A stretch of 64,000 bases of DNA from Microbulbifer sp. THAF38 (GTDB lineage: Bacteria; Pseudomonadota; Gammaproteobacteria; Pseudomonadales; Cellvibrionaceae): the NCBI RefSeq assembly GCF_009363535.1, contig NZ_CP045369.1, positions 2,243,001 through 2,307,000 on the forward strand, written 5' to 3'. Below the pieces are notes generated by a model. It ran no database searches and was not told the DNA's origin. It worked only from the letters and a program-made list of their open reading frames with translations. Position numbers and translations under genes: made by a program. Below, in pieces: positions 53,540-63,634 of the stretch (position 1 is the stretch's first letter; the number at the start of each line of letters is the position of its first letter).

Positions 53540-53885
53540 ATAGGTACCTATGAAGGTGGGAGGGATGCATAGCCTTACAGGCTACCACTGTCATGAGCAG
53601 CACTTGCCAAGCCACTCGCAAGAATCTAGCTCAGCTGGCCAACGGGTTGCCCAGAGAGGCCGCTTGATTAGCAATGCACACCCCTCCCCTGCTCCTATTT
53701 ATTTAAATTCGGCATTCAAAGCAGCTAGAAGGGAGGCCGTTTTGTAATCTTCCTCTGGAAAGATAATCCCCTTGAAAAAGAAAGCGGCCCCGCTTTCGAT
53801 CAAGATATCTTAATCCGGCCTTATTTGCGGAATTAATCCTAGCGATAGAGGCTATCCAAGAGTACAAAAGGATCTATTAGAGACT
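53540..53885 (+). other. Intergenic spacer between ectC and ask, with a hairpin
   Basis: A 346-base gap inside the ectoine gene cluster. A perfect 7-bp hairpin, GAAAGCG-GCCC-CGCTTTC at 53780-53797, lies about 90 bases before ask without a following U-tract. It could be an attenuator or RNA-processing site that lowers ask expression. A 65-codon frame at 53550-53747 has no recognisable content and is not called. Confidence 0.4.
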
Positions 53886-55316
53886 ATGCATACGATAGAA
53901 AAGATTGGTGGGACTTCAATGACGGATTATGAATCTGTCAGGGATAATATTATTAAGGGAAGCCCAGGTGATCTCTACAATCGAGTGTTTGTGGTTTCTG
54001 CTTATGGCGGCATAACTGATTTATTGCTGGAGCACAAAAAAAGCGGCCAGCCTGGTATCTACGGATTGTTTTCTAGCGGCATAGAAGATGACAGCTGGCT
54101 GGATAAATTTGATGAACTGCGCTTAAAGCTACGCGAGATAAACGAGCGCCTATTTGGCGATAGTGAGCTGCTCACTGAAGCCAACCTATTCCTGGATGAG
54201 CGCCTGCAAGGTGCGCAAAAATGCTTGCGCGACTTACAAAGCCTTTGTCAACACGGCCATTTTGCACTGGATGCCCACCTGGGCACCGTAAGAGAGATGC
54301 TCGCCAGTCTAGGGGAGGCTCACAGCGCCTGGAACACCTCTAAACTCTTACAGCGGGATGGCGTTAACGCTTGCTTTGTCGACTTGACCGGCTGGCGTAC
54401 CAGTAAACATATATCCCTGGATGAGCGTATTCGCGACGCCTTTGCAAGTATCGACTTGGGTAAACAGCTGCCTATTGTCACCGGCTACGCGCACAGCGAT
54501 AAGGGTCTGCTGATCTCTTTTGACCGAGGGTATAGTGAGATGACCTTTAGCCGCCTTGCGGTATTAACCGGCGCCAAAGAAGCGGTCATCCACAAGGAAT
54601 TCCACTTGAGCAGCGCCGATCCGCGCTTAGTTGGCCCCGACAATGCCGTTCCCATTGGTCGAACCAACTACGATGTGGCCGATCAGCTGGCCAATCTGGG
54701 GATGGAAGCGATTCACCCAAAAGCAGCCAAAGGTCTTCGTCAGGAGAACATTCCCCTGCGGGTAAAAAACACCTTTGAGCCCGAACATGCCGGAACCTTG
54801 ATTACGGGTGACTACGTCAGTGACTCCCCCTGCGTGGAAATTATCGCCGGTTGTAAGGGGGTCTACGCGCTGGAGATGTTCGACCAAGATATGGCCGGAA
54901 GCCTTCCGGATTACGATCGCGAAGTGCTGGCAGTGATCAAAAGGTATAAGGCCCATATCATATCCAAAGATACCAATGCCAATACGCTGACTCATTTCCT
55001 TTCCACTAACCTGAAAACCATAAAGCGCATACAGTCCGCCATTGAGGAGCTCTTTCCAGAGGCAGAGCTCAATCAGCGCAAAGTAGCGATTGTTTCCGCA
55101 ATAGGCAGTGATATGCAGATTCCTGGGGTCCTGGCCAAGGCGGTTCAGTCGATCTCCAGCAAAGACATCAGCGTACTGGCTGTACACCAATCAATGCGGC
55201 ATGTAGACATGCAGTTTATTGTCAATGAATCCGACTATGACATGGCGGTGAGAGCACTGCACGAAGGATTGGTTGAGGTTCACGATCATGGAACCGCGAT
55301 ATGCCTCGCCTCCTAG
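53886..55316 (+). CDS. ask: Ectoine-specific aspartate kinase (Ask_Ect)
   Basis: A 476-residue aspartokinase of the kind linked to ectoine clusters. It makes aspartyl phosphate to feed aspartate semialdehyde to EctB. The N-terminal catalytic motif is KIGGTS, the active-site region is around GRGYSEMTFSRLAVLTGA-like sequence (residues 215-235), and two C-terminal ACT domains (about 345-476) include VAIVSAIGSDMQIPG. Such copies escape normal lysine/threonine feedback, which is inferred here. It follows ectABC and overlaps the TPR gene by 16 bases. Confidence 0.94.
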   Translation: MHTIEKIGGTSMTDYESVRDNIIKGSPGDLYNRVFVVSAYGGITDLLLEHKKSGQPGIYGLFSSGIEDDSWLDKFDELRLKLREINERLFGDSELLTEANLFLDERLQGAQKCLRDLQSLCQHGHFALDAHLGTVREMLASLGEAHSAWNTSKLLQRDGVNACFVDLTGWRTSKHISLDERIRDAFASIDLGKQLPIVTGYAHSDKGLLISFDRGYSEMTFSRLAVLTGAKEAVIHKEFHLSSADPRLVGPDNAVPIGRTNYDVADQLANLGMEAIHPKAAKGLRQENIPLRVKNTFEPEHAGTLITGDYVSDSPCVEIIAGCKGVYALEMFDQDMAGSLPDYDREVLAVIKRYKAHIISKDTNANTLTHFLSTNLKTIKRIQSAIEELFPEAELNQRKVAIVSAIGSDMQIPGVLAKAVQSISSKDISVLAVHQSMRHVDMQFIVNESDYDMAVRALHEGLVEVHDHGTAICLAS

Positions 55317-56230
55317 CAGTTATTTTTTCAGTGGTTCTGTTCGCCTCTTTCGCAGTATTTGCCCAAGAGGCGAATGATAAAAAAAACAATGACACGAACA
55401 AAAACAACAATATTGAGCAAGAAGTAGAGGCCCTGAGTGAGGCCATGTATACCCCTTTTATAGAGCGGTATATCCTGGATGAGCTCAAGCAATTGCGTAT
55501 TGACCAGGCGCAAACCAAGCAGGATCTGATCCAACAGATCGTAGATCGTGAGCACAACTCGGTGGATCGGGCGGTAACTTACGCGACCGATACCGTTACT
55601 TACTTCTTCTACCTGATTGCCGGTGCCACCTCGATTTTAGTTCTGGTGGGATGGCGATCATTTCAGGATATTAAGGAGCGTGTGCACTCTCTTGCCGATG
55701 AGGAAATTTCCCGCTTGGTGCAGGAATATGAAAAGCGTCTTGAAGTGATTGAGAATCAACTTCAGCAAAAGACCCAGCATATTGAGGAAAACCGCGAGGA
55801 AATCGAGCTAACCCAGGAGGTTCAGTCCCTCTGGCTGCGCGCGCAGCAGGAATCATCTGTAGCCAATAAGATCGCTGTCTACGATGAGATTTTGCAGCTG
55901 CGCCGAGAGGATGTGGAGGCGCTCACCTATAAGGCTGATGCCGTTCTGGAGCTCAACGAACCCCAGTGGGCCATCAATCTTTGCCATCAAGCGCTGAGTA
56001 TTGACCATGACAATGGCCATGCTTTTTATCAATTGGCCTGCGCACATACCACCATGGGGCAGTTCGATGAGGCCTTGCGTTATCTGGCAGAGGCCATCAT
56101 CAGGAGTGAAAGCTATCGCGAAGAAACTCTCAATGATAGCGCCCTAAAACCCCTGGTCGAAAGTGAGGTTTTTGCAGAGCTCGACAAGATTGTCGCCATG
56201 AAAAGCCACGATCACGAAAAGAACGCTTAA
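55301..56230 (+). CDS. Membrane-anchored coiled-coil/TPR protein
   Basis: A 309-residue envelope protein with a signal peptide (1-21, cleavage after VFA), an Asn/Lys-rich linker (22-40), a membrane helix at about 99-117, a long coiled coil (about 120-175), and two or three TPR-like helical repeats (about 185-270). With a cleaved signal peptide and one helix, the TPR part should face the cytoplasm. It overlaps ask by 16 bases and precedes a symporter gene by 60. It may scaffold or regulate the transporter or the synthesis enzymes, but that is only inferred from position. Confidence 0.85.
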   Translation: MPRLLAVIFSVVLFASFAVFAQEANDKKNNDTNKNNNIEQEVEALSEAMYTPFIERYILDELKQLRIDQAQTKQDLIQQIVDREHNSVDRAVTYATDTVTYFFYLIAGATSILVLVGWRSFQDIKERVHSLADEEISRLVQEYEKRLEVIENQLQQKTQHIEENREEIELTQEVQSLWLRAQQESSVANKIAVYDEILQLRREDVEALTYKADAVLELNEPQWAINLCHQALSIDHDNGHAFYQLACAHTTMGQFDEALRYLAEAIIRSESYREETLNDSALKPLVESEVFAELDKIVAMKSHDHEKNA

Positions 56231-56290
56231 AACGGTATTTGTGAAAAGCATCGTCAAATCTAAAAAATGATAACGAGATAGGGTCTGCAG

Positions 56291-57724
56291 GTGATCTACG
56301 CATTTATTGGCTTTCTACTGTTATTTACCCTGGTGGGTATCTCCTCCGCACTGTTTAGCCGCGGTACCAAGGCCGATTACTACCTTGCCAGTGCCGGCAT
56401 CCCACCCTGGCTGGTTGGCTTGTCTGCGGTGGCAACCAATAACAGCGGTTATATGTTTATCGGGGTGATCGGGTACACCTATGTCAGCGGGCTGGCATCT
56501 ATCTGGCTGATGCTAGGCTGGATTGCTGGTGACTTTATCGCCTCTCTCTATGTGCATAGACGCCTGAGCTGCGCAACCAATGCCAGTGGCGAGGTCAGTT
56601 ATGCCGGGGTGCTCAGTAATTGGTATGGGCAAAATCACTCTACTCTTCAGCGCCTTATCGGGGTTATTTCCCTGTTGTTTTTATTAGTCTACGCCTCTGC
56701 TCAAATGATTGCCGGCAGTAAAGCGTTGCATGTACTTTTGGATTGGCCACTTTGGTCCGGCGCTGTCGCTGGGGCGGTGCTGATTTGCCTCTACTGTTTT
56801 GCCGGTGGTATTCGCGCATCTATCTGGACAGACGCCGCACAATCCATAGTGATGATTGGCGCTATGGGCATCCTATTGGCGGTCGCCCTGGCCGACCTGG
56901 GTGGGATCTCCAGCACACTTGAGCAAATGAGGGGCGTCGAAGGATTTATGGACTGGTTCCCACAGGAGCTTGTCCTGCCCGGCTGGGCGGGTGTTGCCGT
57001 TTTCGTCGTGAGCTGGCTCTTTGCTGGATTTTCCGTTATCGGTCAGCCCCATGTCATGGTGCGCTTTATGACACTCAGCAACCCCAGCAAAATGCACCAG
57101 GCAAGAGCTTGGTACTATCTATGGTTTGTGCTCTTTTACTGTATGGCGACCGGAGTTGGCTTGCTGTCCAGGATATATATTGCGGATGCTGGCAGTTTTG
57201 ATGCGGAGCTTGCCCTACCCACGATGGCCATAGAGTTGCTCCCTCCTATTCTCGTCGGTCTGATACTGGCTGGGATCTTTGCTGCGACTATGTCCACAGC
57301 AGACTCCCTACTACTAAGTTGTTCGGCGGCTATTACTCACGACATACTGCCCAAAAAGACTGAAAAGACCTGGCTACTGAAGGTCGCTACAGTGTGCATC
57401 ACGGGCGCAGCGCTTTTGATGGCCTTAACCAACAATCAAAGTGTTTTCAGCCTGGTAATTTTCTCTTGGTCCGGCCTTGCCAGTGCATTTGGGCCATTGT
57501 TATTGGTGTTGTGCCTGGGCTGGAAGCCTTCACAGGCTACCAGCATCCTGGCGGTGCTCGTTGGCTTTTCCTCTGCAATAGGTTGGCGAGCCCTTGGGCT
57601 TCACGGTGCTGTCTACGAGGGGTTGCCTGGAATTATGGCGGGACTATCAGTGTTCTATTTGGCTCGCCAGTTCTTCCAGCCCGTTAAGCTTCCGTGTGCG
57701 AACCCGGCTGAAGGTAGTCGCTAA
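56291..57724 (+). CDS. Sodium:solute symporter (SSS family)
   Basis: A 477-residue transporter with about 13 membrane helices of the SSS/LeuT fold, related to proline, pantothenate and solute symporters. Core motifs include NNSGYMFIGVIGYTY near the Na+ site and the GQPHVMVRFM segment typical of PutP-like proteins. A GTG start is used. By position after ask it is most likely to import ectoine, proline or another compatible solute, or to recover leaked ectoine; specificity is not proven. A terminator-like hairpin follows. Confidence 0.9.
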   Translation: MIYAFIGFLLLFTLVGISSALFSRGTKADYYLASAGIPPWLVGLSAVATNNSGYMFIGVIGYTYVSGLASIWLMLGWIAGDFIASLYVHRRLSCATNASGEVSYAGVLSNWYGQNHSTLQRLIGVISLLFLLVYASAQMIAGSKALHVLLDWPLWSGAVAGAVLICLYCFAGGIRASIWTDAAQSIVMIGAMGILLAVALADLGGISSTLEQMRGVEGFMDWFPQELVLPGWAGVAVFVVSWLFAGFSVIGQPHVMVRFMTLSNPSKMHQARAWYYLWFVLFYCMATGVGLLSRIYIADAGSFDAELALPTMAIELLPPILVGLILAGIFAATMSTADSLLLSCSAAITHDILPKKTEKTWLLKVATVCITGAALLMALTNNQSVFSLVIFSWSGLASAFGPLLLVLCLGWKPSQATSILAVLVGFSSAIGWRALGLHGAVYEGLPGIMAGLSVFYLARQFFQPVKLPCANPAEGSR

Positions 57725-57756
57725 GCCGAAGGTCATTTTGATCACTTTTCCCTCAT

Positions 57757-57789
57757 GGCCCCGGGGAGCTTTTCTGGGGCCTGCTTTTT
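57757..57789 (+). terminator. Terminator after the ectoine/symporter genes
   Basis: GGCCCC (57757-57762) pairs with GGGGCC (57776-57781), followed by TGCTTTTT. Position and U-rich tail fit a Rho-independent terminator closing the ect-ask-TPR-symporter unit. Confidence 0.6.
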
Positions 57790-58244
57790 CCAGCCCCTTC
57801 CTGGCCCCTATTTTTACCGCGGATAGCCCTCTCCTTAAGTGAGAGCCCAATCAAGTGACTGCCAGGTATTTTGATAGAGTTCGAATGAGATATTTGGTCT
57901 TAATTGATCAGATTTTAACGTATGACTTTCTTGTAGCTCCTCTATTTTCGGGAAAATCAATCTCGTTTTTTATCCCTCTCAGTGGTGCATCGAATACGAA
58001 CAATTAGAGTTCAAACTAATAATATGTTACATTTTGCGTCATATACCCTACTACTTATGTATTAGGCATGGGCTTTCGTCCTGAACCTGTCGTCTGGTTT
58101 CGAAACGGTAAGCCCTATTTGCAATGATGAATTGCAGCGATGACCAGCGGTCCAAAAAAATGGCTAGCAAGTCTACCTACCCTGCTCTATCGCTTGAAAA
58201 ACAACCTATTGACCCTCTGTTAAAGCAGTATGGAGAAACAACAG
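57790..58244. promoter_or_regulatory. Control region upstream of betB
   Basis: About 450 bases, AT-rich in its left half. Two dyads lie near betB: the 10-bp palindrome GTTTCGAAAC at 58097-58106 and TGCAAT-GATGA-ATTGCA at 58120-58136. No betI gene is present in the window, so a different regulator may use them. GGAG at 58232-58235 is the betB ribosome site. Confidence 0.4.
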
Positions 58245-59708
58245 ATGTCATTGGAAAAAGAACAAAGTTTTGTTGATGGCCGCTACCTGGCGAATGAAAG
58301 CGGTGATTGTTTTGACGTATTCAACCCCGCAACCAATGAAGTCAGCTATCAAGTAGAAGTCGCCGATGACAAGGTGCTAAAAGAAACCATTGAGAGCGCC
58401 AAGCGTGGCTTCGCTCAGTGGTCAGCGATGGCACCCATCGAGCGCAGTCGTATCCTGCTGAAAGCGGTGGCCATTCTGCGCGAGCGCAACGATGAGCTGG
58501 CAGCTATCGAAGTGGCTGATACCGGCAAGCCCTGGCAAGAGGCGAGTGTTGTCGATGTGGTGACCGGAGCCGATTCCATCGAGTTCTTCGCAGGCGTAGT
58601 CGCAGGCATCGAAGGTAATCAGCAGCAGGTCGGTGAAGACTTCTACTACACTCGCCGCGAGCCCCTGGGTATCTGTGCCGGCATCGGCGCCTGGAACTAC
58701 CCTTTGCAGATCGCCTGCTGGAAAGCCGCCCCGGCTCTGGCCTGCGGTAACGCCATGATCTTCAAACCCTCCGAGGAGACCCCCAAAGGCGCTTTGAAGC
58801 TGGCGGAAATCTTTATTGAAGCGGGCATGCCTCCTGGTGTTTTCAACGTAATCCAGGGCGATGGCTCCGTGGGTGCCTGGCTGACCAACCACCCGGATAT
58901 TGCCAAAGTCTCTTTTACTGGTGAGGTAGGTACCGGTAAAAAAGTAATGGCTGCAGCAGCTTCCAACCTAAAAGAGGTAACCATGGAGCTGGGCGGTAAG
59001 TCCCCACTGGTTATCTTTGAAGATGCCGACCTGGAGCAGGCAATTTCGGCCGCAATGCTCGGTAACTTCTACACCCAGGGAGAGATCTGCACCAACGGCA
59101 CCCGGGTATTTGTACACCGCAGCATTCACGATCAGTTCCTCGCTCGCCTGAAAGAGCGTGTCGAAAAAAATATTGTTGCCGGCGACCCCATGAACCCGGA
59201 CACCAACTTTGGTGCGCTGATCTCTGCCAAGCACCAGCAGCTGGTGCTGGATTACATCAATAAAGGGAAAGAAGAAGGTGCGACCCTGCTCTGCGGTGGC
59301 CATACCCTCTCCCCAGAGAATTCGCCTAACGGCTACTTTGTCGCACCCACCGTATTCACCGACTGTCATGACGATATGACCATCTGCCGCGAAGAGATTT
59401 TCGGCCCGGTAATGTCGGTATTGGTGTTTGACGATGAAGATGAAGTCATTCGTCGCGCAAACGACACCCGCCTGGGCCTCGCCGCTGGCGTTTTTACTCG
59501 CGATATCACCCGCGCCCACCGTGTAATTCACCAGCTGCAAGCAGGCATTTGTTGGATTAACGCTTATGGCGCTTCCCCGGCAGAAATGCCCGTGGGCGGA
59601 TATAAATTATCTGGCATCGGCCGCGAAAATGGACTTGCGACCCTCAATCACTACACCCAGCTGAAAGCGGTGTATGTGGGTCTGGCACCACTGGGAAGTC
59701 CATTTTAA
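58245..59708 (+). CDS. betB: Betaine-aldehyde dehydrogenase
   Basis: A 487-residue NAD(P)-dependent aldehyde dehydrogenase that oxidises betaine aldehyde to glycine betaine. Catalytic residues are E248 (MELGG) and C282 ([11 protein letters not shown]), the spacing known for this enzyme. I start at the ATG at 58245 because GGAG lies nine bases upstream; an ATG at 58230 has no ribosome site. It is 12 bases before betA, forming a choline-to-betaine operon. No betI repressor gene accompanies it. Confidence 0.95.
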   Translation: MSLEKEQSFVDGRYLANESGDCFDVFNPATNEVSYQVEVADDKVLKETIESAKRGFAQWSAMAPIERSRILLKAVAILRERNDELAAIEVADTGKPWQEASVVDVVTGADSIEFFAGVVAGIEGNQQQVGEDFYYTRREPLGICAGIGAWNYPLQIACWKAAPALACGNAMIFKPSEETPKGALKLAEIFIEAGMPPGVFNVIQGDGSVGAWLTNHPDIAKVSFTGEVGTGKKVMAAAASNLKEVTMELGGKSPLVIFEDADLEQAISAAMLGNFYTQGEICTNGTRVFVHRSIHDQFLARLKERVEKNIVAGDPMNPDTNFGALISAKHQQLVLDYINKGKEEGATLLCGGHTLSPENSPNGYFVAPTVFTDCHDDMTICREEIFGPVMSVLVFDDEDEVIRRANDTRLGLAAGVFTRDITRAHRVIHQLQAGICWINAYGASPAEMPVGGYKLSGIGRENGLATLNHYTQLKAVYVGLAPLGSPF

Positions 59709-59720
59709 GCGGTATTCTGC

Positions 59721-61394
59721 ATGAGTGAGTTTGATTACATTATCGTTGGCGCCGGCTCTGCCGGCTGCGTTCTGGCCAACCGACTGTCTACCCAGGAGGA
59801 TAAAAAAGTCCTTCTGATCGAAACTGGCGGTAGCGATCGCAGCATCTTTATCCAAATGCCCACCGCGCTGTCTATCCCCATGAATACCAAAAAATACGCT
59901 TGGCAGTTTATAACTGAACCCGAGCCGTATTTGGATAACCGCAGTATGCACTGTCCTAGGGGCAAGGTGCTCGGAGGTTCTTCCTCCATTAACGGTATGG
60001 TTTACGTGCGTGGCCACGCAAAGGACTTTGATGAATGGGCCGAGCACGGTGCAGAAGGTTGGGATTACGCCCACTGCCTACCCTATTTCAAACGTTCTGA
60101 AACTTGGGCTTTTGGAGGCGATGAATACCGGGGCGATGAAGGTCCACTTGGGGTCAATAATGGCAACGAGATGGCAAACCCTTTGTACCGCGCCTTTATC
60201 GAAGCCGGTAAAGAGGCCGGTTACGATTACACCGCTGACTACAATGGCGAGCAGCAAGAAGGCTTCGGCCCCATGCATATGACGGTAAAAGATGGAAAGC
60301 GCTGGTCTACCGCCAATGCCTACCTGAAACCGGCCATGCAGCGCCCCAATCTGACCGTATTGACCCATGCCACCGTGCATAAGGTACTACTGGAAGGTAA
60401 ACGGGCAGTGGGTGTGAAAGTTGAACGAAAAGGTAAAATCCAGGAGTTTAAGGCGCGGCAGGAAGTGATCCTGAGCGCAGGCCCCATCGGCTCCCCTCAC
60501 CTTCTCCAGCTCTCCGGTATCGGAGATTCCGACACACTGGCAGAAGCCGGTATTGAACTTAAACACGAACTTCCCGGCGTTGGCCAAAACCTGCAAGACC
60601 ACTTGGAGTTCTATTTCCAGTTCCGCTGCAACCAGCCAATTTCTTTGAATGGCAAGCTGGATCTCTGGAATAAATTCCTTATTGGCTCACGCTGGATACT
60701 GAAGAAAGATGGCCTGGGTGCAACCAACCACTTCGAGTCCTGCGGTTTTATTCGCTCCAAGGAAAATGTCGAGTGGCCGGACCTGCAATACCACTTCCTG
60801 CCAGCAGCCATGCGCTACGACGGTCGCGAGGCTTTCGATGGCCACGGCTTCCAGGTACATATCGGCCACAACAAGCCGAAGAGTCGTGGCAGGGTCAAAG
60901 TGGTGAGCAGTGACCCCAAGCAATCTCCTTCAATCCTGTTTAACTATTTACAGGAGAAAGAAGATATCGAAGGGTTCCGCGCTTGCGTGCGTTTGACCCG
61001 TGAGATTATCAATCAACCAGCTTTTGATGAATTCCGCGGGGATGAAATCCAGCCCGGTACTGATATCCAGACTGATGAACAAATTGATGCTTTCGTGCGG
61101 GAGTCCGTCGAAAGCGCCTACCACCCATCCTGTTCCTGCAAGATGGGCACCGATTCAATGGCAGTGGTAGACCCGCAAACCCGTGTGCACGGTTTGCAGG
61201 GCTTGAGAGTTGTGGACTCTTCCATCTTCCCGACCATTCCGAACGGCAACCTGAATGCGCCCACCATTATGGTGGCGGAACGGGCTGCTGACCTGATTTT
61301 AGGGTGCACCGTATTGGCACCCTCCGAGGCATCGGTAGCCCTGGCGGCTACCAGCACGCAGCGACCTGGCCGCCCTGTGCGGACAGCAAGCTAA
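59721..61394 (+). CDS. betA: Choline dehydrogenase
   Basis: A 557-residue FAD-dependent GMC-family oxidoreductase that oxidises choline to betaine aldehyde and can act on the aldehyde too. The FAD loop GAGSAG is at 10-15, the GMC signature [17 protein letters not shown] follows, and the catalytic histidine region is [12 protein letters not shown]. Length is normal. It follows betB by 12 bases and is probably co-transcribed with the transporter at 61516. Confidence 0.96.
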   Translation: MSEFDYIIVGAGSAGCVLANRLSTQEDKKVLLIETGGSDRSIFIQMPTALSIPMNTKKYAWQFITEPEPYLDNRSMHCPRGKVLGGSSSINGMVYVRGHAKDFDEWAEHGAEGWDYAHCLPYFKRSETWAFGGDEYRGDEGPLGVNNGNEMANPLYRAFIEAGKEAGYDYTADYNGEQQEGFGPMHMTVKDGKRWSTANAYLKPAMQRPNLTVLTHATVHKVLLEGKRAVGVKVERKGKIQEFKARQEVILSAGPIGSPHLLQLSGIGDSDTLAEAGIELKHELPGVGQNLQDHLEFYFQFRCNQPISLNGKLDLWNKFLIGSRWILKKDGLGATNHFESCGFIRSKENVEWPDLQYHFLPAAMRYDGREAFDGHGFQVHIGHNKPKSRGRVKVVSSDPKQSPSILFNYLQEKEDIEGFRACVRLTREIINQPAFDEFRGDEIQPGTDIQTDEQIDAFVRESVESAYHPSCSCKMGTDSMAVVDPQTRVHGLQGLRVVDSSIFPTIPNGNLNAPTIMVAERAADLILGCTVLAPSEASVALAATSTQRPGRPVRTAS

Positions 61395-61515
61395 TCACCA
61401 CCGGCGTCCTGTCAAGATTTGACTATCCCCTTCATTGTGGCGGGGATACTCAAATCTCGCACAGTTTAGCCTTCTGGAGGCGCCGGTATACCAATAACAT
61501 AGCTGGAGACACAGC

Positions 61516-62733
61516 ATGACGTTATGGCTTTCTGCGGGAATATTGTTTACTTTTACAGCAATAATCTTTGCTTTAATTCGCTGGGGAAACGTGAAGTTGG
61601 TTGGGGTTACACCTGTCCACACTTTCACTTTCATCGCTATTCTTTTCACTTCGGGCCTGGATGTTGGCCTGATCATGTTCCCACTAACCGAATTTGCCGG
61701 TTACGCGGATCTGGCCAACAGCCCGGAATACGGCTTCACCAACCCACTCGCTATTGAGTTTGGTTTTTGGGCCTTTTTAATCTGGGGCTTTTACTTTCTC
61801 ACCTGCTTCTACTTTTGCGTCATTGAGCCCAAAGTGAAGTTCTTTGAGATTGGCCTGGTTAAGCTGATTAACAATGTGGTAATTATCGGCACCTGCGCAT
61901 TTACCGCTTACCTGCTGCTTAGCAACCTGCCCTGGTATCTGCCCCAAATTGGCGATGGTGAAACCATTGTGGGCAGCTTCTATCTGATCGTATTTGCGGT
62001 AATCGCGGCTGCGGTTTATTCCTCCACCAGTTTGCGCTATGTGCGGCTTCTTAGCCTGGCCAGTACCTGGCTTTTCATCGGCCTGATCGCCCTGATGTGG
62101 GTTGGTGCTTTTACCGGCGAGAATGGCAACGTTGGTGACTTTACCTCAACCTTTGCCCTACTTGGCGGTTACTTTGGCAACATCCACCAGTTCGTACTGC
62201 CTCTGAATGACTACCACGAGTTCTACCTGTTCTGGTGGTTTGCCTGGAGCATCATGATCGGCCAGTTCACCTCCCGCTTTGTGGGCGGCCTGCGCACTTA
62301 TCAGGTACTTGCTGCGATGCTGATCTTCCCGTCGATCCCCATCGCTCTGTGGTTCACGGTTCTCTACTACTACTCCAGCCAAGGCCTGGATACCAGTGGC
62401 TTCTATAATCTGGCTATGGTGGTAGTGGGTATCACCTTTGTGATCAACTCGCTGGACTCCCTAATTCGCCTGTATACCGACAACCTGGGTATGACGGTAG
62501 CCCGCCTCGGCAAGATGAAATACATCATTTTGAACCTGGTGGCTTTAAGTCTACTGACTCTGCTGTTCAAACTGGACTTCCTGCAAATCCAGTGGATCGG
62601 CGCTCTGGTAATCGGCATCTTCTTCTGCTGCCTCGGCTACATCCTGGTTAAACGTTACCGGGCGGTTGCCGCAATCGACTCCTCACCGAAAGAAAACCTG
62701 ATTGATTTCAGAAAAATCGAGATGGCCAACTAA
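61516..62733 (+). CDS. Short, divergent BCCT-like transporter, probably for choline
   Basis: A 405-residue membrane protein with about ten to eleven helices. The segment YLFWWFAWSIMIGQFTSRFV matches the signature helix of betaine/carnitine/choline transporters (WWxAWxPFVGxFIARI). The earlier FTSGLDVGLIMFPLTEF resembles their GMGIGLxFWGVAEP region. Canonical BCCTs have about 500-700 residues and 12 helices, so this is shortened and divergent. Its place after betA points to uptake of choline or betaine. The family call is from motif resemblance and is moderately secure. Confidence 0.65.
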   Translation: MTLWLSAGILFTFTAIIFALIRWGNVKLVGVTPVHTFTFIAILFTSGLDVGLIMFPLTEFAGYADLANSPEYGFTNPLAIEFGFWAFLIWGFYFLTCFYFCVIEPKVKFFEIGLVKLINNVVIIGTCAFTAYLLLSNLPWYLPQIGDGETIVGSFYLIVFAVIAAAVYSSTSLRYVRLLSLASTWLFIGLIALMWVGAFTGENGNVGDFTSTFALLGGYFGNIHQFVLPLNDYHEFYLFWWFAWSIMIGQFTSRFVGGLRTYQVLAAMLIFPSIPIALWFTVLYYYSSQGLDTSGFYNLAMVVVGITFVINSLDSLIRLYTDNLGMTVARLGKMKYIILNLVALSLLTLLFKLDFLQIQWIGALVIGIFFCCLGYILVKRYRAVAAIDSSPKENLIDFRKIEMAN

Positions 62734-62752
62734 GAATTCTCAAGTGAGACAA

Positions 62753-62773
62753 CCTGCCCGTTATACGGGCAGG
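62753..62773 (+). repeat. Hairpin between the transporter and the porin
   Basis: CCTGCCCGT-TAT-ACGGGCAGG, a perfect 9-bp stem with a 3-base loop, about 20 bases after the transporter stop and 30 bases before the porin start. There is no U-tract after it, so it may be a processing or stabilising hairpin, or a weak terminator. Confidence 0.5.
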
Positions 62774-62802
62774 GATAACGAATAATTTAAGGGGACAATA
62801 CT

Positions 62803-63510
62803 ATGAAATTGAAATTATCTGCCCTGGCTTGCGCCTCAATGCTGGCCCTTTCACAACAGACTTTTGCAGACCTTTCTTCAACTGTAAATCTGACCACCGA
62901 CTACACCTTTAATGGTGTTAGTCAGACCAAAAGCGACCCGGCCCTGCAGGCTAGCCTGGACTACGGCTTCGATAATGGTTGGTACATCGGCTCCTGGGCT
63001 TCCAATGTGGATTTTGTAGGTGATGACGTCAATCTCGAGCTAGATTTCTACGCTGGCAAATTCTTACAACTAAATGACAAGGTGAGTCTGGATACTGGTA
63101 TTGCTTACTACACCTATCATGGTGATGAGGATGTATCTAGGGATTATGACTATCCAGAAGCTTATACCAAGCTGGGTTATAGCTCCGACCTGGGCGAGTC
63201 AGAAGTGAATGGCTGGTACAGCTGGGACTACTTTGGAACTGGCGGCAACCACTACATTATGATGCTGGCTCACACTTTTGAATTTGCAGAGGGACATAAC
63301 GTTCGTTTCAGTGTTGACCGCTCTACTTCTACAAATTTGGAAAACTGGGTTTGGGGTAATAATAAAAAATCCTACAACCACTACCGTGTAGAATACATGA
63401 CTTCTCTAAACGGTTTTGATTTCAATATTGCTGCTGAGAACACTACTATCGATTCGAAGGATACCGACGAGCGTATCGTCTTCTCTGTTGCTCGCACATT
63501 TAACCTGTAA
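62803..63510 (+). CDS. TorF-family putative porin
   Basis: A 235-residue outer-membrane protein with a signal peptide (1-22, ending TFA), then an all-beta sequence starting with the TIGR02001/TorF-like STVNLTTDYTFNGVSQTKSDPALQ pattern and ending in the aromatic FNL strand. It probably forms a small beta-barrel channel. AAGGGG lies upstream of the ATG. Position after betB-betA and the transporter suggests outer-membrane entry of choline or related solutes, which is inference. A terminator follows. Confidence 0.88.
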   Translation: MKLKLSALACASMLALSQQTFADLSSTVNLTTDYTFNGVSQTKSDPALQASLDYGFDNGWYIGSWASNVDFVGDDVNLELDFYAGKFLQLNDKVSLDTGIAYYTYHGDEDVSRDYDYPEAYTKLGYSSDLGESEVNGWYSWDYFGTGGNHYIMMLAHTFEFAEGHNVRFSVDRSTSTNLENWVWGNNKKSYNHYRVEYMTSLNGFDFNIAAENTTIDSKDTDERIVFSVARTFNL

Positions 63511-63525
63511 AGCTTGAATAGTGTG

Positions 63526-63556
63526 CCGAGGCCTATTATGGGCCTCGGTATTTCTT
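63526..63556 (+). terminator. Rho-independent-like terminator after the porin
   Basis: CCGAGGCC (63526-63533) and GGCCTCGG (63541-63548) form a perfect 8-bp stem with a 7-base loop, followed by TATTTCTT. It ends the bet-transporter-porin unit 15 bases after the porin stop. Confidence 0.75.
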
Positions 63557-63634
63557 ACTCTACTCCTAGTTATCGTCCTTTCCCAGGCTACCCCCCTTCC
63601 CTATCCCAGCCAGTTTCTGCGAAAAATTCCACCA

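Noticed and set aside
53550..53747. 65-codon frame between ectC and ask
   Set aside because: No recognisable content. A GGAGGG-like stretch nearby is out of useful position.
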